A DNA stretch of 64,000 nt from Owenia fusiformis (lineage: Eukaryota > Annelida > Polychaeta > Sabellida > Oweniidae): assembly GCA_903813345.2 (NCBI GenBank), contig CAIIXF020000003.1:34583000-34646999 (forward strand), given 5' to 3'. The first letter of the stretch is position 1. The number at the start of each line of letters is the position of its first letter. The notes beneath the pieces are model-generated. The model was not told the DNA's origin, ran no database searches, and saw only the letters and a program-made list of their open reading frames with translations. Below are positions 12,226-24,481 of this stretch, piece by piece. Both the position numbers and the translations under genes were made by a program.

Positions 12226-13279
12226 ACAGAAGTTGATTTTGAACTGTGGAGTGCGGGCATGACTTCAAATTATCACGTTGAGGGACATTCTACATCGATC
12301 CAAGCTTAAAAACCTTGTAATTATCCCATTAAACGAAGTTTGGAGGGAGTTGAAGTTGAACGCCTCCATCCGCCGTACGTCTGTCCGGGCAACAACTCCA
12401 ATACTGCTTGCACTATTTTTTAAATATTTTACACACATGTGCCCTTTGTCAGTAGAGGTTTACTTAAAATGGCTGCTCGCTTTTTTAATTGGTGGCTATT
12501 TTAGTGCCGATTTTACAGTAATTTACAGTAAAACTGTAATATGTTTTCAAGGTAAAAAAGTTTGATAAGACATTAATTAAGGTAGGAATGTAGATATTTA
12601 GGAAACACATGGTAGTCCAAGCCATATTGGACAATGGCAGCCGTCACACGCTATTTTAGGATTTTTGCTACATGTATTATTTCAAAAGTAGTGGAGCGAT
12701 TTTTTACTTATGACATTTTTTGAAAATGGCCGACATTTTACACATGTCATCTATATTTTTACGATAATAAGAAATGATGTAAAACTGCAATTCCTATATG
12801 TTTTCAAGATACAAAAGTTTGATAAGACATTAATAAAAGTCGAAATGTAGATATTGTAACAGTTTGGCCTATTTTTGTGGATATGTGGTAGCGTGGCTAA
12901 TAATAGGCCCACTGTTTAGTAAACGGTGTTTACTTGGTGAGTTACACGGCACACGTTAAATGTGCGATTGTCCCTAAAGAATTAAACAGACATATACAAT
13001 TAAATATAAAATATAAAACAGTATATTGTGGCGTTTATAAGCCCAAATAAAGATGTACATTAAATTTCAAGTATGAATGTTAAAATGCTACTATGTTAAT
13101 ATCTCTCTCAAAACTCAACTCAAAAGTCCATATAAGCTAATATTTATCACTAATAAAACAATATCCAGAGTCCATATAAGCTAAAGTTGATGATCACTAT
13201 ATACACTGTTGTATCTCCAATATTAAAAGTTCATATATGTTGTAATACTTGTACGTCTTGTATTGTATTTGTAACTTCA
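12226..13279. other. Intergenic with diverged repeats
   Basis: Two related copies of a segment containing AAGTTTGATAAGACATTAAT (about 12550 and 12805). Text resembling CGCTATTTTAGGATTTTTGCT (about 12645) recurs near 15790, so this is probably an old dispersed repeat. No gene seen. Confidence 0.5.
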
Positions 13280-14370
13280 ACCTGAAATAGTAATCTCCAG
13301 GATCCTCTTCTATGTAGTGTAGTATGATTCAAGTTTGATGATGTGGAATCATCTAAGTCAACTATCACTTCGGTAAATGGCTATCTCCTGGATCCTCTTC
13401 TCTGAGTTGTAGTGTAATTCAACTTTGAGGATGTAAAATCATCTAAGTCAAACTATTGCTCCGTAAACGTAAATCTCCTGGATCCTCTTCACTGTATTGT
13501 AGTATAATTCAGCTTTGATAGTGTGAAATCATCTAAGTCAACTATCGGCTCGGTAAATGTCTATCTCCTGGATCCTAAGTCAAACTATTGCTCCGTAAAC
13601 GGCTATCTCCTGGATCCTCTTCACTGTATTGTAGTATAATTCAACTTTGATTATGTGAAATAATCTAAGTCAAACTATCGGCTCTGTAAATGGTTATCTC
13701 CTGGATCCTTCTCTCTGTGTTGTAGTATAATTCAACTTTGATTATGTGAAATAATCTAAGTCAAACTATCGGCTCTGTAAATGGTTATCTCCTGGATCCT
13801 CCTCTCTGTGTTGTAGTATAATTCAACTTTGATTATGTGAAATAATCCAAGTCAAACTATTGGCTCTGTAATCCTGGATCCTCCTCTCTAAGTTGTAGTA
13901 TAATTCAACTTTGATTATGTTAAATAATCCAAGTCAAACTATCAGGTCTGTAATCGACTATCTCCTGGATCCTTCTCTCTGTGTTGTAATATAATTCAAC
14001 TTTGATTATGTGAAATAATCTAAGTTAAACTATCAGCTCTGTGAACGGCTATCACCTGGATCCTCCTCAATGTAGATGTATATTCTAACTTCAATGACAC
14101 AAAATCATCAAAGTTAAAATATCTCGCTGGATAATCTGCTAAGTCCTGGAACGTCCTCTCTGTAGATGTATATTCTAACTTCAATGACCCAAAATCATCA
14201 AAGTCAAAATATCTCGTTGAATAAACTGCTAAGTCCTGGAACCTCTTCTATGTAGATGTATATTCCAACTTCAATGACCCAAAATCATCAAAGTCAAAAT
14301 ATCTCATTGAATAAACTGCTAAGTCCCAGAACCTCTTCTCTGTAGATGTATAAGTCAAAACTATCACAAT
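13280..14370. repeat. Tandem repeat, ~85-95-bp unit, about 13 copies
   Basis: Each unit carries TATCTCCTGGATCCTC, then TCTGTGTTGTAGTATAATTC and AATCATCTAAGTCAAACTAT. The last three units (about 14130-14350) drift to AAGTCCTGGAACCTCTTC. Units differ by point changes and small indels, so the array is old. Stops in all frames rule out a repeat protein. The phrase CTAAGTCC continues sporadically to about 14800. Confidence 0.85.
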
Positions 14371-17300
14371 CTTCAAACTACCAAGTCCAAGGACATCTAA
14401 AACACGGCATCAACTGCTAAGTCCATGTAGCCTACTTTCTTCACAATTAAATAATAAGGCTACCTACAAATATAGCATGCACACAACGACATATGCAAAA
14501 ATATAACATGTGAAAATATTTGACCTCTAAAATGACTAAGTTCATTTAATGTTAAGTGATACTGATATTAAAATATTCTAAGTTCAATATTTCTCTTTCC
14601 AAAAACAACAAAGTCCACAATAATATTTCACCAAATATTGACTAAGTTAATTTCATACTAAGTTATACTGATGTTAAAATATTCTAAGTTAAATATTTCT
14701 ATCTCCAAAAATAACAAAGTCCAAAATAATGTTTCACCAAATACTGACTAAGTCCAATAATGTTGTAAATCGTCTAAGTTCCTTGATGATCAAAATAGCT
14801 TGTTTCTCAAACACAAGTTATGTCAGCATTTCCTCTCAGTCTATGAAGGCTGGACAATACGTCTAATGCTTTGCGCTGGGGATAGCTTCACCCTGTCGAA
14901 GTTTTGTCCAGTCTTGTAGATCTCCCTTACTTCCAGTGCGATAAATAAACTAGGTTTCACACACTTAGTTGCATCAAAGTTTCCCAAAAATCCAAGTTCC
15001 AAAATAAACTAAGTTTCGCACACTTAGTTTCCTCAATCTGCCCTTGTATACTGCAAACGTATAGCTTGGCTCATCAGATGTATTCTACTAAGGTACAGCT
15101 TCTATCTTTATGTGTATACTGCAAACGTATAGCTTCAACTCCACAAAATCGACTAAGTTCTATAAAACTTAGAAGATTTAAGCTGTTTCCCAAAATTCCG
15201 CTCTGGAGGTCCTTCCTCGACAACATCTGGCATCGCACTGACGAGCCTTCAACAGCGAGATAGTTATATAGGCCCGATGACGTCATCGATTTTCGGACAA
15301 GATTTCAACTGTGAATTACAGCTTACTTACGCCATATTTCGCTTCAATATTGATCATACAGCAAGATTATAATATTGACTCAAGAAATATAACAGTAATT
15401 AATCACTATCTAGTCTAATTTCACTTCGATTCGATCGAATCAAAAGCAGGAAGTAAAATAATAAAGGTGTCATGTTAGACTACCGATCAACTACAAATTA
15501 GACTGCCAGATAAGACTGCCCGATCAACATAAACAAAATCGTGATCAAATAAATAAAACATGCGAACTATTTCACCTCTGTAAGTACAACCTAAGTGCTG
15601 CAAATGATACTACATTTATAAATCTTAATAATCTCAATGGGAAATTACTTTCCCAGTGTAATAATTACCTAATGTACAAAAACACAGCACTTCATTAAAA
15701 ATCAAAAATTTTACATTTAAAATTCCGTTACACTATTAAAGAAACATATGGCAGGCATCTTGGAAAATTGCGGGCGTTGTACGCTATTCTACGATTTTTG
15801 CTCTCACCAGAAAAGTCATAGTGGAGCAATTTTGTTCATATTTAATATGTGATGACTTATAAGAATGGCACACTCACTGTCCTTTGACTCTTTGGCTTTA
15901 GGTGGCCATTTTGAAATGTCCGGCAGTTTACACATATAACTCAAGGAGGATTGGCTCCCAGAATCGAAGTCGATATTTTCCAACAATGAAAACGCCGATG
16001 TGTCGTTATTTTCTGAAATTATAACGATTCAAATGTTGAAGTGAACAAAATGGCTGCTGTTGGTATAAGACAATATATCGATATTGCACTCAGGGAGCCA
16101 ATCTTCCTAACATGTAATTTATGTGTTTTTTACTAAAACACAAAATGTAATAGAGCGATTTTGTTCATTTATCCCACGATTAATGTGTTATCTGTACAAT
16201 AACAGCTATTGATATTTCTGATATCATTGCAATCCGTGTGATATTTTCCAGAAAATCGTTTATCAAACTAATATGCGTGTGATATCGTTTATCTCACGCA
16301 TATCCGTGTGATATCACATTTGCATTTCGCGCCACAATATTGTTGGAAAATAGGTCAGATAATTTATTCTCTTTTGAGAAAATAGGTCTGCCAGTGTCAA
16401 CTCGGCGATAAAAATGATATCACTCAAAATGATGTGATATTCTGTATATATGATGACTTATAAGCATACCTCACTGTTTTAGGAAACTTTGACTACTTAT
16501 AAGCATGGTAGACTATTTATTGAAGTTAGCTGTTATTAAATCGTAATGAAGCAATGTTTTAGAGAGAACAGCCATGACCATTTGATGGGATTTGCCACGC
16601 CTAGCGTTGTTGTTGTCTAGTTTTTATTAATAATGATGTAGAGTTCAATGGTGTTCTTCGACGCCAATTATTTTCATTTAACCGTCTTGGCAATGGCAAT
16701 TTTGAGAAAGATAATTATACGTGAATTAGTTAATGATCTCGAATTTGTTCAATATTCTTACTCACCCCTGACTCACCGATTCTTTCACGTTTTTGGAACG
16801 GATGTTTAATAATGCACAGGTTGGGCCTAAATAAGCCCACTCCATTTGATAAAGCATGTGATACTTTAGATCACAGTAATATTATATTCACAATTATTAC
16901 TCTGAATTCGCAATATAACTTTGATGGGGATTATTGCCTCGCCATGTATATAGGAGAATATGTTTTATTTGCTTGAGCAAATAGTAGAAGATCACCATAA
17001 GAACAACTTCGTGGTAAGCCACGTCATCCCATCTCTATATATCATTCTGGACGATGACAATGATAGATGCTTTGAGTATCAGATTGGATCAAACAGATAC
17101 GTTCGAAAAGGTAAAGTAAACGTTTGTTACGATACATATACAATATATGAAAATGAATGCACATTGATTCAATAAATCTTTGTAGAATCTCAATTAGAGT
17201 GTATGTATGATTTCTTTATAGAAAAGGTACATAAAAGTGAATCTTTTTAATCTAAACAAAATAATAAGAAACCTGAAAGTATATACTAACTTAAAGGTAG

Positions 17301-17580
17301 AATTAGATTAGGGTGACAAATTGCGGACAGCGTGACAATTGACCTACCAATTTATTTCTTACAATCTCAAATTCAATATCTCCCAAAAGATCCACTATAT
17401 CTTATATAATAGTAAAGTTATAATAGATTCAAAGTGCAAAATCGAAAAATGTTTAAATTCTCCCAAATGGTAACCATTCTTATAAAAAAATATTACATTA
17501 TTGTAAAAATCTTGTTTTCCTGAAATAGAGTGTGCACTTTTTAGAAAATGAACAATCATGACAAGGAATGACATGAGCCA
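14371..17580. other. Intergenic, dispersed repeats, no gene seen
   Basis: Contains CTAAGTTCA-type drift from the neighbouring array and a diverged repeat at 15740-16160 related to 12600-12860. A cluster of GTGTGATATC words with CATATCCGTGTGATATCAC is near 16230-16320. Two open frames at about 15066-15286 overlap antisense to each other and lie in repetitive sequence; neither is supported as a gene. Confidence 0.45.
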
Positions 17581-17589
17581 GAATTATTC

Positions 17590-19290
17590 GAAATTGATAC
17601 AATAACCATATCCCCTAATCGTATTCTTAAACCCGAATCATATCCCTAAACCATAACACCAATCATATCCCTAAATCATAACCCCAAATCATATCACTAA
17701 ACCCTAACGAGAATCATCAATCATATCCTTAAACCATAACCCTTAATCCTATCCCTACACCATAACCCCCAATGATTTCACTAAACCATAACTCCCAATC
17801 ACATCCCTAAATCATAACCCCCAATCATATCCCTAAACCATAACCCCAATCATATCACTGAACCCTAACCATAACCATAATCCCTAATTCTAGCCCTAAA
17901 CCCCAACCATAACCCCTAATCGTATTCTTAAACCATAACCCCTAATCCTATCCCTAAACCATAACCTCCAATCCTATCCCTAAACCATAACCCCCAATCA
18001 TATCCCTGAACCATAAACCCAATCATATCACAGAACCCTAACCATAACCATAATCCCTAATTCTAGCCCTAAACCCCAACCATAACCCCTTATCGTATTC
18101 TTAAACCATAACCCCCAATCCTATCCCTAAACCATAACCTCCAATCCTATCCCTAAACCCTAACCATAACCTTTAATAATATCACTAAACCACAACCCTC
18201 AATCATATCACTAAACCACAACCCTCAATCATATCTCTAAACCATAACCCCCAATCATATCACTAAACCACAACCCCCAATCATATCACTAAACCCTAAC
18301 TATAACCTCCAATAATATCACTAAACCATAACCCCCTATCATATCACTAAACCACAACCCCCAATCATATCCCTAAACCCTAACCATAACCTTTAATAAT
18401 ATCACTAAACCATAACCCCCAATCATATCACTAAACCATAACCTCCAATAATATCACTAAACCATAACCCCCTATCATATCACTAAACCACAACCCCCAA
18501 TCATATCCCTAAACCCTAACCATAACCTTTAATAATATCACTAAACCATAACCCCCAATCATATCACTAAACCACAACCCCTAATCATATACCTAAATCC
18601 TAACCATAACCCCCAATCACATCCCTCAACCTTAACCATAATCCTCAATTATATCACTTAACCATAACCCCAAATATATCACTAACTATAACCCCCAATT
18701 ATATCCTAAAACCATAACCCCTTATCCTATTCCTATAACATAACCCCAAATCATATCACTAAACCATAACCTCCAATAATATCACTAAACCATAACCCCC
18801 AATAATATCACTAAACCATAACTATAACCCCAATCACATCCCTCAACCTTAACCATAATCCTCAATTATATCACTTAACCATAACCCCAAATATATCACT
18901 AACCATGACCCCCAACTATATCCCTAAACTTCCCAGTCACATCTCTAAACCATAAACCCATCATATACCTAAACCCTAACCATCACCCCCAATGATATCC
19001 CTGAACCATAACCCTCCAATCACATCACTACACCATAACCCCCAAACATATCCCTAAACTACAACCCCCAATCCTACAACTATAACCCCCAATTATATCC
19101 TAAAACCATAACCCCTTATCCTATTCGTATAACATAACCCCTTATCCTATCCCTAAACCATAACCCCATTTATACTCATGAATAATAACCCCAAATCATA
19201 TCACTAAACCCTAACCATAACCCCCAGTTATGTCCCTAAACCATAACCCCCAATCATATCTCTAAACCATAACCCCCAATCATACCCCTT
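17590..19290. repeat. CCCTAA-rich ~26-bp minisatellite
   Basis: About 65 degenerate copies of a unit close to AACCATAACCCCCAATCATA followed by TCACTAA or TCCCTAA. The strand bias (C-rich on +) and the CCCTAA word recall telomeric DNA, but the unit is 26-27 bp and not 6 bp. Short higher-order blocks repeat, for example around 18100-18540 where AACCTTTAATAATATCAC returns. It ends about 650 bp upstream of the GPCR. Confidence 0.88.
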
Positions 19291-19942
19291 ACAGGAATAT
19301 TCCTTGCCAAACCATCTCTCTCCTCATATGGTAGCTATAACCATATATATGTTTTCCATGTTTAGCAAAACACGCAAAAATGTCCCTTATCTTAATCCCT
19401 TATCTCAAATCTTAGCAATAAACGCCAACCCTAAAGAAGAATCGGAATTTTGCTCATTACAAATGATGTCTCCTGGACATGTTGCGAATGATGGCCCCTA
19501 AAAATGTGAAGTGTGCCATAAAACACTGCGTGCTGTTGCAAAATGTCATTGTTGATTTGTTGTATGAAGTGATACATGTAGTTGTCGTCGCTATGGTTAA
19601 TTCTCGGTTTCTTAATTAATTCAGGTAGACTGCTGTCAGCCTGTACGGTGTCAAGAACACGTAATTGATTAACATGCAACATACTCTGGAGGACTGGATA
19701 CCGAATCGTATCGTTATTTTAATTAGACAACAAGAAGACAGACAAGCAGAAGTTATAAGGGTGCGATAGATAGATATCCTTTGATACATTCTGTCTATTG
19801 ATGAACGTCACCTAGATTCGCATTGAAAGGACTTCCCGTTCAAGATTGCTAAACCTGACGAGACAAAGAGTTATATATCGAAGAATTGTATAAACTGTCC
19901 AGACTAACAGATCTACAATACAGTTGTTTCCAATCTAGGAAA
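19291..19942. other. 5' region of the GPCR gene
   Basis: Unique sequence between the minisatellite and the GPCR start. It should hold the promoter and 5' leader. I cannot point to a convincing TATA box or start site. Confidence 0.35.
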
Positions 19943-21079
19943 ATGCTAGACGGCAATACTAGCGATACATCCTTCGTCTGGAGCAGTTTTAATAGCAGCA
20001 TTCGACCAAGTCTGTTGACCGTTGGACCGTACGATAGGTACAACCTCAGTGGAGAAGCGCTGCGTTATCTGCAAGACAAACACGAGAAAGCGAGCCAAAT
20101 TCTTCAACAAAAACAGGATGCCCAGCTTATGAGACAAATTGTCATCTCCAGCGTTCTTTGCTTCGTCTCTCTCACGCTTAACATCGTTTCCGCTGTTGCC
20201 GTCCGCTTCATTAATGGTGCGATGGTGTCGAATCATATGCTTTTTCTCAACCTCTGTCTCAGTAACGTACTCGTCTCGCTGGCCTACTTCATGCAGACCG
20301 TGTCCAAAGTGATGTTTGAGTGGAGCGCATTTTCCATTAAGGTTATCTTTTTCACATGGATACTGAGTTACGCTTTCTTTGTGATGTTTTACTGCGCCTC
20401 GGCGTTCACATTGCTGGCGTTTGCCGTCACACGCTACTTGGCTATCTATAAGCCGATGATATATACTGAGGTAGCGACAAAGAAGAAGGTGATTGTATAC
20501 CTGTGTCTAGTTTGGCTTGCCTCATTTCTCATTAGTATACCTGGCGCATGTCTCTTCTTTACTAAGAGCGACAAGTGCGATATTTGGAACTATATCTGGC
20601 CCAGTTTCCTCGTCGTGACTATCATCGTTATTATATGTCTCTACGTCTCCATCTGCCGCTATCTTCGCAACCGTTCCGCCCGCTGGTGTCGCCAGTTGCG
20701 CATGGATGAGAATCGCCAGGCGCTCGTCACGACATTGATTCTTATGGTCAGTCTGATCATATCGCTGGTGCCGTACTTCGTATTCAAGTTCCTACGTTAC
20801 CACCATGGAGAATCCCTCTCTTATATCTACTATAACGCCTTCACATATGTGCCCTACATCAACTTCATCCTGGATCCAATTATATTTGGACTGCGCACGC
20901 GCAATATCCGCATTGGATACGCAAGAATGCTCTACAAATTGGCGGGTGGTAATGGATCAAAATGGAACAGATTCCATTTTACACGCCTGAGTTCCCATGC
21001 CTCACTGAGATCGAGAGACAGTGACTCATCTGTGAAGACATTGAGCTCAAGTAATGGAAAATCCTCCACATATGTATGA
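19943..21079 (+). CDS. Intronless class A (rhodopsin-like) GPCR, orphan
   Basis: A 378-residue seven-helix receptor in one exon, placed in the plasma membrane. The first ATG in the frame is at 19943; the frame is open upstream to 19886 but only from a TTG. N-glycosylation sites are N5, N17 and N34. Helices lie at roughly 65-89, 98-120, 132-158, 182-203, 218-240, 259-284 and 298-318. The conserved Asn of TM1 is N80. The TM3 end reads TRYLAIYKP (163-171) in place of DRY, and TM7 reads DPIIF (311-315) in place of NPxxY. The TM2 Asp is Asn (N108), the TM3 Cys that normally pairs with the extracellular-loop Cys is absent (C212 is present), Pro in TM5 at the usual place is missing, and TM6 has SLVP where CWxP is usual. 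Lack of the TM3 Cys and TM5 Pro and DPxxY-type TM7 recall melanocortin/lipid/cannabinoid receptors, but I cannot name a ligand. The tail is Ser-rich and ends in TYV, a class I PDZ-type ligand. Confidence 0.92.
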   Translation: MLDGNTSDTSFVWSSFNSSIRPSLLTVGPYDRYNLSGEALRYLQDKHEKASQILQQKQDAQLMRQIVISSVLCFVSLTLNIVSAVAVRFINGAMVSNHMLFLNLCLSNVLVSLAYFMQTVSKVMFEWSAFSIKVIFFTWILSYAFFVMFYCASAFTLLAFAVTRYLAIYKPMIYTEVATKKKVIVYLCLVWLASFLISIPGACLFFTKSDKCDIWNYIWPSFLVVTIIVIICLYVSICRYLRNRSARWCRQLRMDENRQALVTTLILMVSLIISLVPYFVFKFLRYHHGESLSYIYYNAFTYVPYINFILDPIIFGLRTRNIRIGYARMLYKLAGGNGSKWNRFHFTRLSSHASLRSRDSDSSVKTLSSSNGKSSTYV

Positions 21080-21314
21080 TATGTGACCTACACTGGTCCA
21101 AGTTGTAAATTTTTGGACATTTTGGGGAAATCGTTGATGTAATGAGCGGCTGTTTCACGAGAATTAACGCTTTTCAATATAGTTCGTTTTTTGCTTCTTA
21201 AAAGAGAGTTTCAACAACCTATTGCAATAGACTCTGACCCTCAAGGTAACAGGCAAAGTCGACTAATTGAGCAACATGAAACTTACATTGGACCATGGTT
21301 GTAAATATCACAAA
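21080..21314. other. 3' flank of the GPCR gene
   Basis: Presumed 3' untranslated region and flank. No AATAAA close to the stop was found; the nearest clear one is near 21807. Confidence 0.3.
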
Positions 21315-21485
21315 CAGTAATGTCTGGGTCACATTTTCTCCAATTCATCGGCCGGAACGATTGAGTATCCTCATATTCCGGCCGATTGAGTATCCTGTTT
21401 ACTTAATTGTATTCAGTTTTGAACAGAATACTCAATCGGCTGGGCGCCGGCCGATGAATCAGTGCAAATGTGACCAAGGCATCAA
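21315..21485. mobile_element. Palindromic MITE, CGGCCGATTGAGTAT family
   Basis: The ends TGTCTGGGTCACATTTTCTC and the inverse GTGCAAATGTGACCAAGGCA face each other. Between them GGCCGATTGAGTATCC and its complement ATACTCAATCGGC repeat. A related dimer lies at 51300-51500. Confidence 0.7.
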
Positions 21486-21499
21486 AGAGCCTATTAATT

Positions 21500-21625
21500 C
21501 TTGAAGGACACATACTGATACAAGTTGTAATCGTTTGAAACACAAGATGTTGTAGATACAAGTTGTAATCGTTTGTACTAGATACAAGTTGTAATCGTCT
21601 GAGACACAAGATGTCGTAGTTGTTA
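21500..21625. repeat. Short tandem repeat GATACAAGTTGTAATCGT
   Basis: Three copies of GATACAAGTTGTAATCGT with spacers ending ACACAAGATGT. No coding potential. Confidence 0.75.
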
Positions 21626-21647
21626 ACCCTCGAATGTAACATATTAA

Positions 21648-21960
21648 TATACAGTTTTGAATTCCTTGATTTCAAGTAACATTAGTTTCCATATCACGTA
21701 TCATGCTCTAGAAAGTAAAAATTCAAACATAAAGAGGTTTTACCACGCAGCCCAATAGAGGGGTTAGGATTGCCCAACTTATGGAGGGGAGTGTATGGGC
21801 AATGCAATAAAACAAATAGTTCCTCTTACATTTTCAGTCAAGCCATGACATCTACTAATTGTGCAATATACACCCTGATATATATAGAGGTATATATGGA
21901 TATAGATACGTGATATGAAAACTAATATTACTTGAAATCAAGGAAATTAAAACTGTATAG
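21648..21960. mobile_element. Foldback element with ~55-bp arms
   Basis: ATACAGTTTTGAATTCCTTG, then TTTCAAGTAACATTAG and ATATCACGTATC (21650-21705), return as reverse complement at 21904-21958. The centre (about 200 bp) is non-coding. Confidence 0.7.
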
Positions 21961-22194
21961 ATTTAAAAAATCCACAAAAATTCGGCTTCATTTTGGGAAA
22001 TCAATGGGAGAAAGTCGAGATTTTTAAGAAAATGGGCGAAATTCAGAGTTTTTAAAAATCAGTAGGGAAATCTATACAGGGTGAACCCAAAAACAAAGCT
22101 CTACGAAAATGAATAATTTCTTAAATACATGTAGTCAGCTTCACTTTTCACTTCACATAAACTACAATCTATGATGTCGGTGTGAGTCCAAAAG

Positions 22195-22405
22195 ACTTAG
22201 TCTCGTTACGCCTGCTTTGGACAATTTTGATATTTTTGCTGTGCATATTGTCGATTTAAATGTCCTCTTTTGAATATTCATGATTTAATATGGTTGTTAT
22301 TTCTATATTGTTCATAAAAATTTATAAACCCAGTAGACCGGTGAACTTCGTTCCTCATACCGAGACTTGTCTTTTATTGAATCGGTCTACTGCACGTTAC
22401 GCCTG
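22195..22405. mobile_element. MITE related to the 59.3-kb dimer
   Basis: Begins and ends with CGTTACGCCTGC words. Its core GATTTAAATGTCCTCTTTTG and ATATTCATGATTTAATATGG is the reverse of part of 59400-59450. An inverted pair CAGTAGACCG/CGGTCTACTG spans 22331-22392. Confidence 0.6.
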
Positions 22406-24480
22406 CAGATCTTAGATCACACCCCTATTCTTAGAAGCCTCCTTAGATAGGTTTAAGCTGATTTTTCCATCCAGGTTTTAACAGGTCTCCCTTCTTCCTT
22501 TTTCAACTCATCATTAAATATTTGATTTTAATATCACTGTAATGCTATGCTTTGGCTGATCTTTCTGCTGTCTTAATGATTTCATGAGAATTCATCCAAT
22601 GGAATTTCGGTCAGCGTTTGGGGCGTTCATGCTCAGCAGCCAGCAATTTCAGTCATCTGATTGTCTTTCATTAGTTTTTTACCATTGCCTATTCTTCATT
22701 TCCCAATCATAATATTAAATGAGACTTTCATTTCAAGACTTCTTTGGAATTTCCCTCTGAATTTGTCATAAACTCTCAAGATATGATTCTGTCTCTATGT
22801 TGATGTTCCGAAAAATGAACACATTCTAAGATCATACATGAATTGACCATGATATCGCAAATAAAGGATAAATTCCCTACGTCATGATTTCAATTGTTTT
22901 TGTGTATTCATGACAACAAAGTGTAATACATGTACTTGTTAGTGAACCAGTGTAGTTATACAGAAACAAAATACCCATGATAAGAAAAACATTTGGCAAA
23001 ATACAAAACATTTGTCTCTTTCAGATAGATAAGTCTTGGAAAAATGGAGTGAGCTTCAGCAATGATATTTTTTTAATAACATGTGAGACATTTGTAACAC
23101 TGACCGAGTAATCCAAACACTCTAAAAAAAAATTACTCGACAACTAGTTTAAGTAATTTTATTTATTACTGAGTATTTTGCAAAATTACTTAACATGTAA
23201 TTATATTACTAGTAATTACTAGGTAATTGTTTTTTGATGTGAATCACTAAATTCAGTATTAAGTATTATACTATCAATGTTAATAAATTACTAATATCTG
23301 TATTTTCATTTTATCTGTCTGTTATTATATTACTAAGTAGTTTCTTCTAGATATAACTTACTACCACTCTCAATATGATTACATTACTTAGTACTTCTGT
23401 AAGTAATTTTACGTTATTACTTGTTTAAGTGAATTCAAATGTAATTGTATTGCCAAACATTTTTTGCATTTGCAAATTGATCTATTTCAGTAATCATAGT
23501 TCCACCAAAGTAAATTAATTATTCATACATGTTATTCACTTATAAAATGTCTTTTTCTCAGTACATGTATATTCTACTGATCACAACTCCCCTTCTTGTT
23601 ATTTAATTACTAAATATTTCAAATTACTTAAAGTAGTAATTGAATTACAAAATGTAGTTTGAAATTATGTTTTTTAATTTACCTCTTTTTAAATCAAAAA
23701 TCGATTCTTCATTGAAAAAAACTGTAACAAAATCATAAAATGATACATTTGCAATTTTACATGAAGCTGATTAAAACATACAGTAAATTAATGCTATCTT
23801 TATTGCTATCTTTATTTGAAATCAGTATAATGTATAATATGACATCCCTTTAGCTGAATTTTGAATATTAAATGACGTAGATCAAGATTATTTCTACTTG
23901 CACCTAGTCTATTGACAAATTCCTTTATTATTAACATTGTTTCAGCTTAATTTTGGTCACCCTTTTAAACCCCAATACGTTCCGTGGTTCTTTGAATCAA
24001 AGTCGGTCAATAGGTATTTAAGGATCACCCATACAGACAAACGAACAAAGGACAGATTGACGAAAGACTTTTTATATTCACCTAGATCTTCTTCGTTTGG
24101 TGGGATAATGAAGTGGTTATTCCAAAAATAATTAATAAAAACTCAAATATATCGCAGTGTAGCAAAATACGGAAGGGTATAGTTCCTCGGCAACGGTTTT
24201 GCATCTTTTTCAAGATTAGTAAATAGTATAGTATCCAGGGTATAGTATACCAACGGACTCACATATTCCGATAACTCAGTTTAGTTTTGTTTTCAACCAA
24301 CAGCCAGACACGCAAATTCCTCCATTCGATCGCGAACATCTCAGTTCTTCTATACCGTATCTGCGGCTTTTTAAAAATTGCTCAATTTGAAAAACAAATA
24401 TGACCACACAAACTAAATAGCGTCAATCAGATGGACCTATTTCTCGTATAGTATTTCTCTATGATGTCATGCAAGCAGCT
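22406..24480. other. Intergenic, TTACTAAGTAATT-rich patch, no gene seen
   Basis: At 23110-23660 the sequence is dominated by overlapping words such as AATTACTTAA and TAGTAATTACTAGTAAT, which are self-complementary and could fold. The rest is unremarkable AT-rich DNA. No exon recognised. Confidence 0.45.
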
Positions 24481-24481
24481 A

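Noticed and set aside
15066-15286. Overlapping open frames on both strands near 15.1 kb
   Set aside because: They are antisense to each other in repeat-derived DNA and match no recognised family.
17590-19290. True telomere
   Set aside because: The unit is 26 bp and degenerate, and both sides continue into ordinary sequence with a gene 650 bp away.
19886-19942. Longer GPCR start at 19886
   Set aside because: The extension begins at a TTG; the first ATG in frame is 19943 and gives a normal extracellular N-terminus.
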